DNA of 64,000 nucleotides from Pontibacter roseus DSM 17521 (GTDB lineage Bacteria > Bacteroidota > Bacteroidia > Cytophagales > Hymenobacteraceae), in assembly GCF_000373265.1 (NCBI RefSeq), contig NZ_KB890762.1:243705-307704 (forward strand), written 5' to 3'. The position numbers were made by a program, and so were the translations under genes. Shown one piece after another: positions 23,366 through 32,978 of the stretch (positions are counted from its first letter, which is position 1; each line of letters starts with the position of its first letter). The notes below the pieces were generated by a model. That model searched no databases. It saw nothing but the letters and a program-made list of their open reading frames with translations, and had not been told where the DNA came from.

Positions 23366-26300
23366 ATGGAAAAATTTTATTTCTCAGGTGCTTCCAGGCT
23401 ATATTGGCTTCTTGGCATTTGTATCTTTTTCTTCAACTCCCATAACTCCTCAGCCACCTCTGAACGTCCTGCTTCTCTATCTTATCTGCCTGTTGCCTCT
23501 GGCCCTACGGTGCAAGCGCGTGCCTCGCTGGTAGGAGCCGTCACTTTGGAGTGGAACGCCCTCTCCGGTGCGACGCAGTACGTGGTAGAGTCCTCCCTAC
23601 AGCGGGACGGTGGTTTCCAGCCCCTTGCCACTGTAACAGCAGTCGCCGGTAAAATCAGGTATAGCCACCGCGTGACGGGTCTAGGGTATGGCGAGACGCA
23701 CTATTACCGTGTAAAAGCCGTGACGGGCTCCGGCGATACGGAGTACAGCAGTCCGGTCAGCGCAACAACGCATGTACAGGGCAAGGTTTTCAACATCATG
23801 CCGCTCGGGGATTCCAATACACATGGCGCCAACTCAGCCGGCACACGCCCTGAGGCTGAAAAGATAGCCTACCGCAAGCAACTCTATGATTTGCTGACCG
23901 GTGCCAAAGCCAAAGTCAGTTACGTGGGCAGCGAACGGTCGGGCAGCAAGTACCTGGCAAACGACCAGCACGCCGGTTTCTCCGGAGCCCGCACCATGGA
24001 CATCCTGAGCCTGCTCAAAACAAGTAGCTATCGCAATCAAGCGAACGAACTTGTTTCAAGAGGCTCTGGCACCTACCTTGACAAGTATAACCCTGACATC
24101 ATCCTACTGCACATCGGCACGAATGGAGGCAAGTTCGGGGTATACGACGACGAGGCAACCATAGCGGAGGTAGGGGCGATTCTGGACGAGGTGGATGCCT
24201 ATGAAACCAGAGCGAAAAAGGAGGTCACGGTGGTGCTGGCGCGCATCATCAACCGGGTCCCTAAAGATGCGAATGACCCTGACATTGGCCATACCACCCG
24301 CTTCAACGAGAAAGTGGCTGCCCTGGCAGAGAAACGCATCCGGGAGAAGAGCGACCGCATCGCTGTGGTGGACATGGAAAAGGGCGCGGGCATCGTCTAC
24401 AAATTCGTGGGCCAGGGAGGTGACATGGAGGATTACCTGCACCCGCACACAACCGGTTTCCAGAAAATGGCCAACACCTGGTTCAAAGCACTCAAACCGC
24501 TGCTCGAGCCTGTCGCTGCCGATACCAAGGCACCGGAGACCACTATCACCGAAAAGCCTGCCGCTGTCTCTAAGAGCAAGACGGCTACTTTTGCTTTTTC
24601 CAGCAACAAGAGCCCGGTCTTTTTTGAGATGAGCCTGAATGGCGCCGCCTATACCACTACAGGCAGTCCCATCACGCTGAACAACCTGGCCGACGGAACC
24701 TATACCTTCTCGGTGCGCGCCGTGGATGCCGCCGGAAACAAGGATGCCACACCCGCCACCTATACCTGGACCATCATCACGGCTCCGCCCACAGCTCCGG
24801 TTTTCACAGCCGTTTCAGAAGATAGAGGCGCTAATCAGAACGACCAGGTAACCTCAGACAACAGCATCCGCTTGTTGGGTAAGGCGCAGGCGGGCGTGGA
24901 GGTGAGCGTGAGCCTGGAGGGGAAAGGCGAACTGGGCAAGACCAAAGCCAACAATGTAGGCGACTGGGTTTTCAATTACGAAGGCACCTCCCTGGCTGCC
25001 GGAACCTACCGCTTCACCGCCACCGCCACCGACATAGCCGGCAATGTGAGCGCAGTCAGCAAGGCCTTCCCAGTGACGATTGACACGACTGCGCCTGATG
25101 CCACTCTTTCTACACAAGCAAAAAGCCCGGTGAAGGAGGCCTTCTCCATCCAGCTGGAATTCTCAGAGGAAGTATATGGACTAACCGCAGCGGACATCAC
25201 CGTGACGAACGCGACGCTAAGTGATTTGACCGCTGTAGACAAAGCCACCTATACCGCTACCATCACGCCGCCAACCACTGGGCAGGGCAACAGCACGGTC
25301 GCGCTGGCGGCCTCGAAAGTGGCTGATTTAGCAGGCAACGCCAATACCGCCTCCAACAAATTGGAACTGAGCTACGATAGGCAGCGTCCCAAAGTAGTGC
25401 TGCAGTCTTCGGCTCCCGCCATCATCAAAAGCCCCTTCACCGTGACCTTCACATTCGATGAAGCAGTGGCCGGGTTTGCAGCCGCCGACATCACCGTAGA
25501 CAACGGAGCAGTAAGTGACTTTACCGCCACGAGCGGCAGCGTGTATACGGCCCAGGTGACGCCTGTTTCTGACGGGGAGGTGCGTGTGAGTGTGGCCGCT
25601 GACAAAGCGGCCGATGCCGCCGGCAATGGCAACCAGGCTTCAGCGGTGCTCCAGCGGCTGTACGATGTGGCGCCTCCAGCCGTGACTTTGAGTACCTCCG
25701 CCAAAAATCCTATCAACGGTGCTTTCCCGGTGAAGGCAGAGTTCAATGAGCAGGTGACCGGCTTTTCGCTTAGCGCCATCACGGTGACCAATGGCCGAGC
25801 CAGCGACTTGCAGAAGTCGGGCGATACGGGCTATACCTTCATGGTAACGCCTATTGCCGATGGGGAGGTGACGGTGGCGGTGAAAGCCGACGCGGCCAAA
25901 GACCAGGCGGAAAATGGCAACAAAGCCTCTAACGTGCTAAAACTACAATATGATGGCACCAAGCCAAGCGTCGAGCTGAGTACCGATGCACCGGAACTTT
26001 CCAATACGGTTTTCACGGTTTCCATACGCTTCAGTGAGGCAGTGGAGGGATTTGCGCTGAATGACTTGAGCCTAGGTAACGCCACTGCGGGCAACTTCAA
26101 ACAGGTCAGCAAAGACAGGTATACTGTGGAAGTAACTCCTACAGCTGATGGTGAGGTGACGGTGCAGGTGGCCGCCGCCAAGGCAGCAGACGAGGCAGGC
26201 AACTCCAATACGGCTTCCAATCTCCTGAAGCGCCGGTATGACGCGACAGCTCCGAGCGGCTACGCTATCCGTTTCGACACCGAGAAAGTAGACGTGGCCA

Positions 26301-27373
26301 ACCAGCAGAATGTATCGCTCACTGTGGCGGGAGCCGAAGAGGGAGCGACCTATTTCTACAGCATCTCCAGCAACAACGGCGGCGAAGCCTTATCAGGTAC
26401 GGCTACAGCCGCAGCAGCAGGCTTCAAGATTCCCGGCCTGAACCTGCAGCGGCTCAACGACGGCACCCTGACAGTGACCTTCTACCAGGTGGATGCCGCA
26501 GGCAACCGGGGCAAAGAGGTGTCGGCCCAGGTGGTGAAGAACACGAAGAACGTGGTGTCGGTGCAAGTGCCCGGGCGCATTACCGTTCCCTTCCGAACTG
26601 CTTTTGAGAAACTGGGCCTGCCGGGGCAGCTGGAGGTGACCTTCTCCAACGGGGAGAAAGAGCCGCTTCAGGTAAGCTGGCAACGCGGTGACTACGATGG
26701 CATGAAACCAGGAAGCTACACACTGAAAGGCGACCTGGTGCTCCAACCGAACTCCACGAACGAGCAGAACCTGAAAGCCAGCATCAACGTGGTGGTAGAG
26801 CCCAACCTGGCACCCACTATACTGAACCTGAGCACCAATACCTTCAAGCCCAATGCAGGACCAGCGGATGTGATTGGTCTGTTCAGTACCGTCGACCCGG
26901 ATGACGGGGAGCATACCTATACCTTGGTGGATGGTGCGGGAGCCCAGCACAACAGCCGCTTTGAAATCAGGGACAACCAGCTATACCTGAAGTCAAACGC
27001 TGGCTTGTCCGGCACGCCCTCGCTCAGCATCCGCGTCCGCAGCACCGACCCCTACCAGAACACACTGGAGCAGACCTTCACCCTGAAAAAGGAGGTATAT
27101 CAGCCCGAGAAACTCAAATTGGTGAATGCCTTCTCACCGGATAACGATGGCGTGAACGACACCTGGACGGTGCCGGAGCTCAAGTTCTACAACGAGGTCA
27201 GCATACAGGTGTTCGACAGAGCCGGGGTGCGCCTGTTCCATACCACCAACCCCGAAGAAGGCTGGGATGGAAGAGGGCAGAACGGGCAGGTGAAGCAGGG
27301 GTCGTATTTCTACATCATCGAGGTGAAGGACATTAACCTGGTGCAAAAAGGTGTATTAACAGTATTGAAGTAA
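23366..27373 (+). CDS. Secreted SGNH hydrolase with Ig-like repeats and type B T9SS sorting domain
   Basis: The 1335-residue protein has a signal peptide, a fibronectin III-like domain (about residues 50-135), an SGNH/GDSL hydrolase (about 140-385), and an Ig-like domain (about 390-470). Four Big_12-like Ig repeats of about 95 residues (about 575-960) follow, and the CHU_C gliding-type domain (about 1250-1335, FSPDNDGVND) is the type IX secretion signal. Catalytic parts of the hydrolase are GDSNTHG with Ser150, LHIGTNGG, and D356-x-x-H359. Members act on polysaccharide acetyl groups or on esters, so an acetylesterase role outside the cell is likely but not certain. The next gene is a PorP/SprF partner, 6 bp away. 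Confidence 0.9.
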   Translation: MEKFYFSGASRLYWLLGICIFFFNSHNSSATSERPASLSYLPVASGPTVQARASLVGAVTLEWNALSGATQYVVESSLQRDGGFQPLATVTAVAGKIRYSHRVTGLGYGETHYYRVKAVTGSGDTEYSSPVSATTHVQGKVFNIMPLGDSNTHGANSAGTRPEAEKIAYRKQLYDLLTGAKAKVSYVGSERSGSKYLANDQHAGFSGARTMDILSLLKTSSYRNQANELVSRGSGTYLDKYNPDIILLHIGTNGGKFGVYDDEATIAEVGAILDEVDAYETRAKKEVTVVLARIINRVPKDANDPDIGHTTRFNEKVAALAEKRIREKSDRIAVVDMEKGAGIVYKFVGQGGDMEDYLHPHTTGFQKMANTWFKALKPLLEPVAADTKAPETTITEKPAAVSKSKTATFAFSSNKSPVFFEMSLNGAAYTTTGSPITLNNLADGTYTFSVRAVDAAGNKDATPATYTWTIITAPPTAPVFTAVSEDRGANQNDQVTSDNSIRLLGKAQAGVEVSVSLEGKGELGKTKANNVGDWVFNYEGTSLAAGTYRFTATATDIAGNVSAVSKAFPVTIDTTAPDATLSTQAKSPVKEAFSIQLEFSEEVYGLTAADITVTNATLSDLTAVDKATYTATITPPTTGQGNSTVALAASKVADLAGNANTASNKLELSYDRQRPKVVLQSSAPAIIKSPFTVTFTFDEAVAGFAAADITVDNGAVSDFTATSGSVYTAQVTPVSDGEVRVSVAADKAADAAGNGNQASAVLQRLYDVAPPAVTLSTSAKNPINGAFPVKAEFNEQVTGFSLSAITVTNGRASDLQKSGDTGYTFMVTPIADGEVTVAVKADAAKDQAENGNKASNVLKLQYDGTKPSVELSTDAPELSNTVFTVSIRFSEAVEGFALNDLSLGNATAGNFKQVSKDRYTVEVTPTADGEVTVQVAAAKAADEAGNSNTASNLLKRRYDATAPSGYAIRFDTEKVDVANQQNVSLTVAGAEEGATYFYSISSNNGGEALSGTATAAAAGFKIPGLNLQRLNDGTLTVTFYQVDAAGNRGKEVSAQVVKNTKNVVSVQVPGRITVPFRTAFEKLGLPGQLEVTFSNGEKEPLQVSWQRGDYDGMKPGSYTLKGDLVLQPNSTNEQNLKASINVVVEPNLAPTILNLSTNTFKPNAGPADVIGLFSTVDPDDGEHTYTLVDGAGAQHNSRFEIRDNQLYLKSNAGLSGTPSLSIRVRSTDPYQNTLEQTFTLKKEVYQPEKLKLVNAFSPDNDGVNDTWTVPELKFYNEVSIQVFDRAGVRLFHTTNPEEGWDGRGQNGQVKQGSYFYIIEVKDINLVQKGVLTVLK

Positions 27374-27379
27374 TCTAAA

Positions 27380-28375
27380 ATGAATAAGCTTAACTTTTTA
27401 CCTTTCCTGTTGCTTTTTGTAGTGGCCGCCCAGGCGCAAAGCATCAAGCATGTAAGTAATTTCTCCGCCTACCAACAGTTCTACAACCCCGCACTCACGG
27501 GCAATGAGGGCTCTGTGGCGAAGTCTTTTTACAGAAACCAGTGGACCGGTTTTGAGGACGCACCCAAGACGATTTTCTTTTCCGCCGAAATGGATGCGGC
27601 TGATTTCAGCAAATCGGTTGACAAACGGAAGAACTTCCAGTTTCGGGATTCCGGAACAGGCTACCAGGGAGCCAAGCATGCCTTTGGCCTGACGGCGCTA
27701 CAGGACCGGTTTGGGCCTGCGCGGGAGACGCAACTGCAGCTGAATTACGGCACAGGCGTGCGGCTCTCCGAGAAGCTGAGCCTGCGCTGGGGCGGTGCCC
27801 TGACTTACCACAACTACCGTGTGGATGGCAGCAGCCTGGTGGTGGACGAGGAGAGTGATCCGCGCTACCAGGACCTGTACGGACAGGACGCCCGCAGCAG
27901 CAAAGCGGACCTGAACCTGGGCATTGCCCTGGCTTCGGGCAACTACTACCTCGGTTACGCCATGCAGGACGTCACCAGAGGGCATTTCAACTTCAACGGC
28001 GATACCTTCTCCAAGGAACTCTATACCCGCAAGCACGTGGTGCAGGCAGGCTTCCGGACCGATTTGACTGACCAGTTCGGGATGATTGTGAACGGGCTCT
28101 ACCAGTACGACCAGCAGGTGAAAAGTACCACCGAGGCACAGGTGAAACTGGTCTACCAGAACATGGTTTGGCTGGGTGGGGGCTACCGAAACGAGCTGGC
28201 CTACAACCTGGCGGCAGGTGTCAACTTCAGCCAGCTGCGCATCAGTTACGCCTATGAGTCACCTATACAGGAGGCCCGTTCCATCCAGAAATCTACGAAC
28301 GAAATCGGACTTTCCTATACCTTCCGGCCAGCCACCCAAACCCGTACCGGTAGCTATAGTGTCTCGTTCTGGTAA
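27380..28375 (+). CDS. PorP/SprF family outer-membrane protein
   Basis: The 331-residue protein has a signal peptide (ending AQAQS) and the family start of mature PorP/SprF: SNFSAYQQFYNPALTGNEG near residue 27. The rest is beta-barrel-like with alternating polar and aromatic strands and ends in a Trp/aromatic residue (SVSFW). PorP/SprF proteins help anchor or export partners with CHU_C type B sorting domains through the type IX system. It begins 6 bp after the SGNH gene, which fits that partnership. An alternative function apart from this pairing is not suggested. Confidence 0.9.
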   Translation: MNKLNFLPFLLLFVVAAQAQSIKHVSNFSAYQQFYNPALTGNEGSVAKSFYRNQWTGFEDAPKTIFFSAEMDAADFSKSVDKRKNFQFRDSGTGYQGAKHAFGLTALQDRFGPARETQLQLNYGTGVRLSEKLSLRWGGALTYHNYRVDGSSLVVDEESDPRYQDLYGQDARSSKADLNLGIALASGNYYLGYAMQDVTRGHFNFNGDTFSKELYTRKHVVQAGFRTDLTDQFGMIVNGLYQYDQQVKSTTEAQVKLVYQNMVWLGGGYRNELAYNLAAGVNFSQLRISYAYESPIQEARSIQKSTNEIGLSYTFRPATQTRTGSYSVSFW

Positions 28376-28391
28376 GCGGGAACTGTTTGCC

Positions 28392-29732
28392 TTACCTTTT
28401 GAAAAGCTTTAGGAACAGCTGTTGGCGCTGTCCAGGGTATAGCTGCTGTAGCTGTTGCATCATCCAGTAGCCAAGTAATCCAGAAGCAGGTACCAGCACA
28501 TAAAACCAGTCAGACACGAAGAGCAGCAGAAAGCATGAGCTGATGAGCAGCAGGACCAGGCTGGCCACGGAAGAGGTATTGGCTTTCATGGAGACGGGCT
28601 TGTCGATATAGATGGGTCTGGCGCTCGACCAGTACAAACTCATAGCCGTGAAGAGAAAGGCACAGCATACGTACATGCTCATTCCTGCGGTAAACAACTC
28701 GTCTGTTGAAAAGCTGAAATAAAGTAGCGAGATGGTAAAGTCCAGTGCCAGGGGCCATTTGATGAGCTGGAGCAGCAGCTTGTGCAGTTCCTTCCCATCG
28801 GTAGCGGTTCTATCGGCCAGCAGCCAGAAGTGGCGCAAATAGCCCCAGATGTTGTTGAAGACGTAGGTGAAAATGATGGCAGGAGAGGCTAATAGCCAAA
28901 TCATGGCAAAATTGCCGTACATGTGCTTGCCTTGCTTGGCATAGAAGAAAGCATCCAGCGACAGGAAGACGACTTTGAACACCAGCGCCATCAGCAGCGC
29001 GATTCGGGCAGACCTGTTCTGCAAAAGTAAATCAGTGGAGAAGGACCTGCCCGCTTTTGCATTTTCCTGTACTCTCACCGACTCGCGCCAAGTATATTCT
29101 TCCAATACAAGCCCCGCCAGCAGTAGCGCCACAAAGGCCGTCGTGCTCACCAGGAGCGTAAAATTTTCCTGCACCGTCAACAGCACAAGCGATGAAACTA
29201 CCACCGCAAGCAATATCGCCAGCAGCAGTCGGGTAAGGGAGGTATAGCGCAGCTTGTTCTCCAGCACCGTTTGCAGCATGCGTTGGGCGGCATGGGTGCC
29301 AATCAGCACATAGCCCATCCGTAGCCCGAAGGTATAGTCGAGTGTAGTGGAAAGGGACGTCATCGCAAGCAGGAAACCCGACATGGCGAAGAAATAGGTG
29401 GCCACCAGGTCGTTGCTGTAGTTGAGCAGAAAGCGCTGCCACGGATGGAGCGCATGGAAGCCTTTGAACCAGGTCTGCAAAGGGCGATAGCTCGGGGTGT
29501 AGTTGCGTATCAGCGTCATAAATGCGACAAGCACCAGCAATGCCTGCCGAAACACAACCTCAAAGTCCGGCGGAAACCCCTCAAACGTACCGTCTACTGC
29601 GGCCGCTGCCACCCAGCCGTAGAACAGTCCCATCAATACAAAACCAATCAGGCTCACAAAGCCCCAGGTGTTTTGGAAAGGGCTGAAAGCCTGCCTTATT
29701 TTCAGCGAGAGGTAGTAAAGAATTACAGCCAT
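28392..29732 (-). CDS. ABC transporter membrane subunit
   Basis: The 446-residue protein has about ten membrane helices, with long polar loops near residues 60-75 and 215-245. It has no ATP-binding motif and overlaps the ABC ATPase gene by 10 bp, so the two form one exporter of the ABC-2 general type. The sequence is not close to a named drug or polysaccharide exporter. Possible substrates are lipids, peptides or an antibiotic, and nothing nearby decides between them. Confidence 0.78.
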   Translation of the reverse strand: MAVILYYLSLKIRQAFSPFQNTWGFVSLIGFVLMGLFYGWVAAAAVDGTFEGFPPDFEVVFRQALLVLVAFMTLIRNYTPSYRPLQTWFKGFHALHPWQRFLLNYSNDLVATYFFAMSGFLLAMTSLSTTLDYTFGLRMGYVLIGTHAAQRMLQTVLENKLRYTSLTRLLLAILLAVVVSSLVLLTVQENFTLLVSTTAFVALLLAGLVLEEYTWRESVRVQENAKAGRSFSTDLLLQNRSARIALLMALVFKVVFLSLDAFFYAKQGKHMYGNFAMIWLLASPAIIFTYVFNNIWGYLRHFWLLADRTATDGKELHKLLLQLIKWPLALDFTISLLYFSFSTDELFTAGMSMYVCCAFLFTAMSLYWSSARPIYIDKPVSMKANTSSVASLVLLLISSCFLLLFVSDWFYVLVPASGLLGYWMMQQLQQLYPGQRQQLFLKLFKR

Positions 29733-30472
29733 TCGATTTTCTTTTTCTGTTGTGTCTCCGGTTGTAACAGGTCCAGCAGGGCCGAGTTGATGTGGGTGGT
29801 TCCTCCGGCCGTGAAAGCCTCCATCGAACCCGCGAAGGTCAGTTGTTGGTTGTGCAGCACCGCCACATGCGTGGCTACCTGTTGTACATAGCTCAAATCG
29901 TGTGAAGACAGGAAAATCGCTCTGCTGTCGCTGCGGTAGGAGTTGAGGAAGTCGATGCTCTGCTGCGCCGCCAATGGGTCGAGGCCCGAGAAGGGCTCAT
30001 CCAGGATGAGTAGGTCGGGGGTATGCAGGATGGCCGCTATTAGCCCTATTTTCTTTTTCATGCCAGTGGAGAAACCCGACAAACGCCTGTGCAGGATGTC
30101 CTCGTCAAAGAAGTAAGCCACCAGGTCCTGTATCCGCACGGGCAGCAGCCCGGCGTCAACCTGGTAGAGTTTTCCGGTGAGCTGCAGAAACTGAAAGGCA
30201 GTGAGTTCCTCTATCACTGGGTTGTTCTCTCCCATTACGCCTATCCGCCGCTTCACCGCCTGGGGCAACTGGTGGTATACCTCGCCATCGTAGGCGACAG
30301 AGCCCACTTCCGGCCGTAGCAGGGTAAGCAGTATGTTGATGAGCGTCGTTTTTCCAGCGCCGTTTGTGCCCAACAAGCACCAGACTTCTCCGTTCCCAAT
30401 GGTCAGGTTGAGGTTGTCTAATATGACCTTGTTCCCAAATGTTTTATGTAAATCCGTCAGCTGTATTTCCAT
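29723..30472 (-). CDS. ABC transporter ATP-binding subunit
   Basis: The 249-residue ATPase drives the membrane subunit encoded just downstream. Visible motifs are Walker A GTNGAGKTT (residues 35-43), a Q-loop region near GVMGENNP, the ABC signature variant LSGFSTGMKKK, Walker B DLLILDEPFSGLDP and the switch His in LSSHDL. The signature has F in place of the usual G in LSGGQ, as in many ABC-2 exporters. The first gene in this two-gene operon is this one, and its upstream region (30473-30701) holds several iterated TATACC motifs but no clear promoter. Confidence 0.93.
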   Translation of the reverse strand: MEIQLTDLHKTFGNKVILDNLNLTIGNGEVWCLLGTNGAGKTTLINILLTLLRPEVGSVAYDGEVYHQLPQAVKRRIGVMGENNPVIEELTAFQFLQLTGKLYQVDAGLLPVRIQDLVAYFFDEDILHRRLSGFSTGMKKKIGLIAAILHTPDLLILDEPFSGLDPLAAQQSIDFLNSYRSDSRAIFLSSHDLSYVQQVATHVAVLHNQQLTFAGSMEAFTAGGTTHINSALLDLLQPETQQKKKIEWL

Positions 30473-30701
30473 GCGTGGCGTGTTTAGCGGCTATAACTCA
30501 GGCCAAAATACATCTTCGCCGGGGAAATAACCAGTCGCCGAACGGAGCAGGTATAGGTATTAGACGAAAAGGCGAATTGCCTCTATCAATAGAAGTATTA
30601 AATGATACGATTCACTTGGTTCTTTTACTATCAGGCGAAGCCAAGTGCACAGGTATAGCCTTTGCAGTTAGCTAGACACATTGCAGCTTCTGCGACCAAA
30701 C

Positions 30702-31778
30702 CTACATTTTCTTCACCTGCAGGTATTCCTGCGAGGAGGAATAAGCGACTGCCCTTGAGCCCACCTTTGACTGGTGCACCGCCAGCACGGCCAACCCGAA
30801 CAGCAGCGCTGCCACGAGTTGGTGCAGCACACCAAGTACCAAGGGCACAGCCAATACCAGCGTCGCTATGCCGAGCGCGACTTGCGCTATACCTGTGAGG
30901 AGCAGCAACTGAATGGTGCGTTGTCCGGAAGCGGCGATTGGGGTGCGGGTGGACTTGTACCAGAACCAGCATAACAGGCCAAGCACCAGCAGCGCGAACC
31001 AGCGGTGCAGAAACTGCACGGCCACTCCATTCTCCCACACGTTCTGCCAGGTGAGGTGCCCGAGCAAATGGGTAGGAAAAATCTCTCCCTCCATGAGCGG
31101 ATAGGTGTTGTAGGAGAAACCCGATTTGAGTCCGGCTACAAAGGCACCCAGCACTATTTGCAGTAAAATGGCGGCCAACACCCACCATGACAGTTTATAT
31201 AGAGGAGCAGGACTTGTAGAACGCTGCTGGGCAGGGGTGAGGAGGTCAGCAACCGTCCAGAGGATGACCCCAATAAGGGAGAAAGCCAGCACGAGGTGTG
31301 CGGCCAGCCGGTAGTGGCTCACATGCGGCATGTCGCTGAGTCCGCTTTTCACCATAATCCAACCCATGGCTCCTTGGGCCATACCCAAGAGCAGAATCAG
31401 AAGCAGGCGTTTGAGGAGCCAGCCGGAGAGCCTTCCACGGATGAGGAAGTAGAGGAGAGGGAGAATGAAAACCATGCCGATGAAGCGGCCCAGCAGGCGG
31501 TGCAGGTACTCCCACCAGAAGATGCCCTTGAACCCGGAGAGCGTCATGCCCTGGTTGAGTTTCTGGTACTCTGGGAACTGCTTGTACTTCTCGAACGTCA
31601 GCAGCCACTCGGCTTCCGAGAGCGGGGGAAGGGTCCCGGAGATGAGGTTCCACTCCACAATGGACAGGCCTGACCCGGTCAGCCTGGTTATGCCTCCTAT
31701 CACCACCATGGCCAGTATCAGGAACACGCCACTGAGCAGCCACAGCACGATAGGCATACTGTCTTCTTTCTTTTGCAT
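30702..31778 (-). CDS. ctaA: Heme A synthase (COX15/CtaA)
   Basis: This membrane enzyme oxidises heme O to heme A for aa3-type cytochrome oxidase. The 358-residue protein has about eight helices and the family features GGITRLTGSGLSIVEW near the start, EYLHRLLGRFIG with a heme-ligand His, HVSHYRLAAHL, and FLHRWFALLVLGLL, with further His in GVLHQLVAALLF. The presence of His pairs in both four-helix halves fits type-2 CtaA. The start could be Met 8 (MPIVLWLL). Neighbouring genes are not respiratory, so its oxidase is encoded elsewhere. Confidence 0.93.
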   Translation of the reverse strand: MQKKEDSMPIVLWLLSGVFLILAMVVIGGITRLTGSGLSIVEWNLISGTLPPLSEAEWLLTFEKYKQFPEYQKLNQGMTLSGFKGIFWWEYLHRLLGRFIGMVFILPLLYFLIRGRLSGWLLKRLLLILLLGMAQGAMGWIMVKSGLSDMPHVSHYRLAAHLVLAFSLIGVILWTVADLLTPAQQRSTSPAPLYKLSWWVLAAILLQIVLGAFVAGLKSGFSYNTYPLMEGEIFPTHLLGHLTWQNVWENGVAVQFLHRWFALLVLGLLCWFWYKSTRTPIAASGQRTIQLLLLTGIAQVALGIATLVLAVPLVLGVLHQLVAALLFGLAVLAVHQSKVGSRAVAYSSSQEYLQVKKM

Positions 31779-31890
31779 CGTCCGTAAAACCGCAAAATTG
31801 CAGACGACTGCTATACCTGCTGATGATGCATCTCTTTTCAGTTAGTGATTTTCGTCAGTGCGATTCCGGAGATTTTTACAGGTGTTCTTT

Positions 31891-32349
31891 TCAGGTGCTG
31901 CGCACGGTCTTGAGCACCTCGGTTGGCGTACTGCTTGAGGTCACTTCCTTGAAATCGCCTCGCATGGCTTTGAGCGCATAGCGCTCCTCATCAATCTCGC
32001 GCCTGGACCGGATGCCCATGGCCCGCATAACGGGCAGGGGCGGGCACCAACCCTGCAGCCCGTGCTGGAGCAGGAAAGTAGACACAATGCCGGGAAGCAG
32101 GAACCAGCGCCTGTTCACGAAGGCACCCAACAAAGTGCCGGTCAGTGCCAACGAGGCAGCGTTCACCTCCAGGGTGCGCTCAATGCTCCATTCCTTGTCC
32201 AGTTCCCGGAGCCGTTCCGTGATGGCGTCGCTGCTCTTCACCTTGTAGCGCGAAATGCTACTTTTTATAGAATCGTCCACGGCTTCATTCGCACTGTCCA
32301 GTGAGCTTTCCCGCACGCGTCCCTGTACCTCCTGTTGGTTATTTTTCAT
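31891..32349 (-). CDS. DUF2892 (YgaP transmembrane-like) protein
   Basis: The 152-residue protein has a helical polar N-terminal half (DEAVDDSIKSS-type residues, probably a coiled helix) and a C-terminal DUF2892 region: RTLEVNAASLALTGTLLGAFVNRRWF followed by LLQHGLQGWCPPLPVMRAMGIR. The ending resembles the two-helix hairpin with C-P-P-L seen in YgaP-type proteins. A rhodanese partner is not present. The start at 32349 was used because 23 extra residues in the longer frame look unrelated. The role is unknown. Confidence 0.78.
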   Translation of the reverse strand: MKNNQQEVQGRVRESSLDSANEAVDDSIKSSISRYKVKSSDAITERLRELDKEWSIERTLEVNAASLALTGTLLGAFVNRRWFLLPGIVSTFLLQHGLQGWCPPLPVMRAMGIRSRREIDEERYALKAMRGDFKEVTSSSTPTEVLKTVRST

Positions 32350-32491
32350 ATTGATTGTCTGATAGCTGTCGTATTCTGCTATACGCAGCAGGGTGACTTC
32401 AAAGTTGTACAAAAGCAAGGGTAGGAGGGAAAACGAAATTGATTGATATAGTTCTTACTCCTTTCAGGAACAGAACTGGAAACGATTGACA

Positions 32492-32563
32492 TCCCTATAC
32501 TCCTCCGAGGAGGAGTATAGGGAACACTGAACATCCCCCTGCCCCTTTCGAAAAAGGAATTCC
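32492..32563. repeat. Hairpin plus B-like repeat
   Basis: A hairpin with 14-bp arms (TCCCTATACTCCTC and its complement) and a 4-bp centre is followed by CCCCTGCCCC and CCTTTCGAAAAAGG, which match the general CCCCxTTCxxAxxGGGG form of the B family. It belongs to a 630-bp gene-free stretch (32350-32978) that also holds repeat A4. Confidence 0.6.
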
Positions 32564-32612
32564 TGCTACGCTAGCTGTCATTCCTCCCTTAGCTGTTTTT
32601 TATACCTCATCT

Positions 32613-32785
32613 GTCATTTAGGCGATAGGAGAAATCTATTACCCTACTGGCCGCACATCCAGCGCCAGCGCAGATGCGGCTTTCTATGAGCCTCTTCTGT
32701 AACGGGCCCGCATCTTCCACCGCCGGTTCAAGCGCAGCGTGAACCGGCGGTAGGTATGGTAATAGATTTCTCCTATCTAAATGAC
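32613..32785 (+). repeat. A-family palindromic element, copy A4
   Basis: This 173-bp element has the family ends (GTCATTTAGGCGATAGGAG on the left) and both internal hairpins, including ACATCCAGCGCCAGCG and ACCGCCGGTTC/GAACCGGCGGT arms. It has no GIY-YIG gene next to it and lies between a DUF2892 gene and the Cu-efflux operon. Confidence 0.88.
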
Positions 32786-32930
32786 AAGAAAAAGTATCGA
32801 AATGACAGAAATGGGTAGAGGAATGATAAGAGTGTGAGCAGGTATAGCAGAAAGGGATGCGTATAGGTATAGCAGGTATATATGTAAAACTTCTTCAGAA
32901 ATCTGTAAACGGCTGTTAAAGTTTATGCGG

Positions 32931-32938
32931 TACTTTTG
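32931..32938 (+). promoter_or_regulatory. Promoter -7 element before the copper operon leader gene
   Basis: TACTTTTG matches TAnnTTTG. It lies after ATG 32925, so transcription would begin downstream of that codon, which is why the later start at 32979 was chosen. No clear -33 box was found. Confidence 0.5.
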
Positions 32939-32978
32939 CAAAAGAAACCGTACATTCGCTATACCTGAAGCAGACGCC

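Noticed and set aside
32492-32523. 14-bp-arm hairpin as a terminator for the DUF2892 gene
   Set aside because: It lies upstream of that gene (start 32349, minus strand) and has no T-run; it is better placed with the repeats around it.
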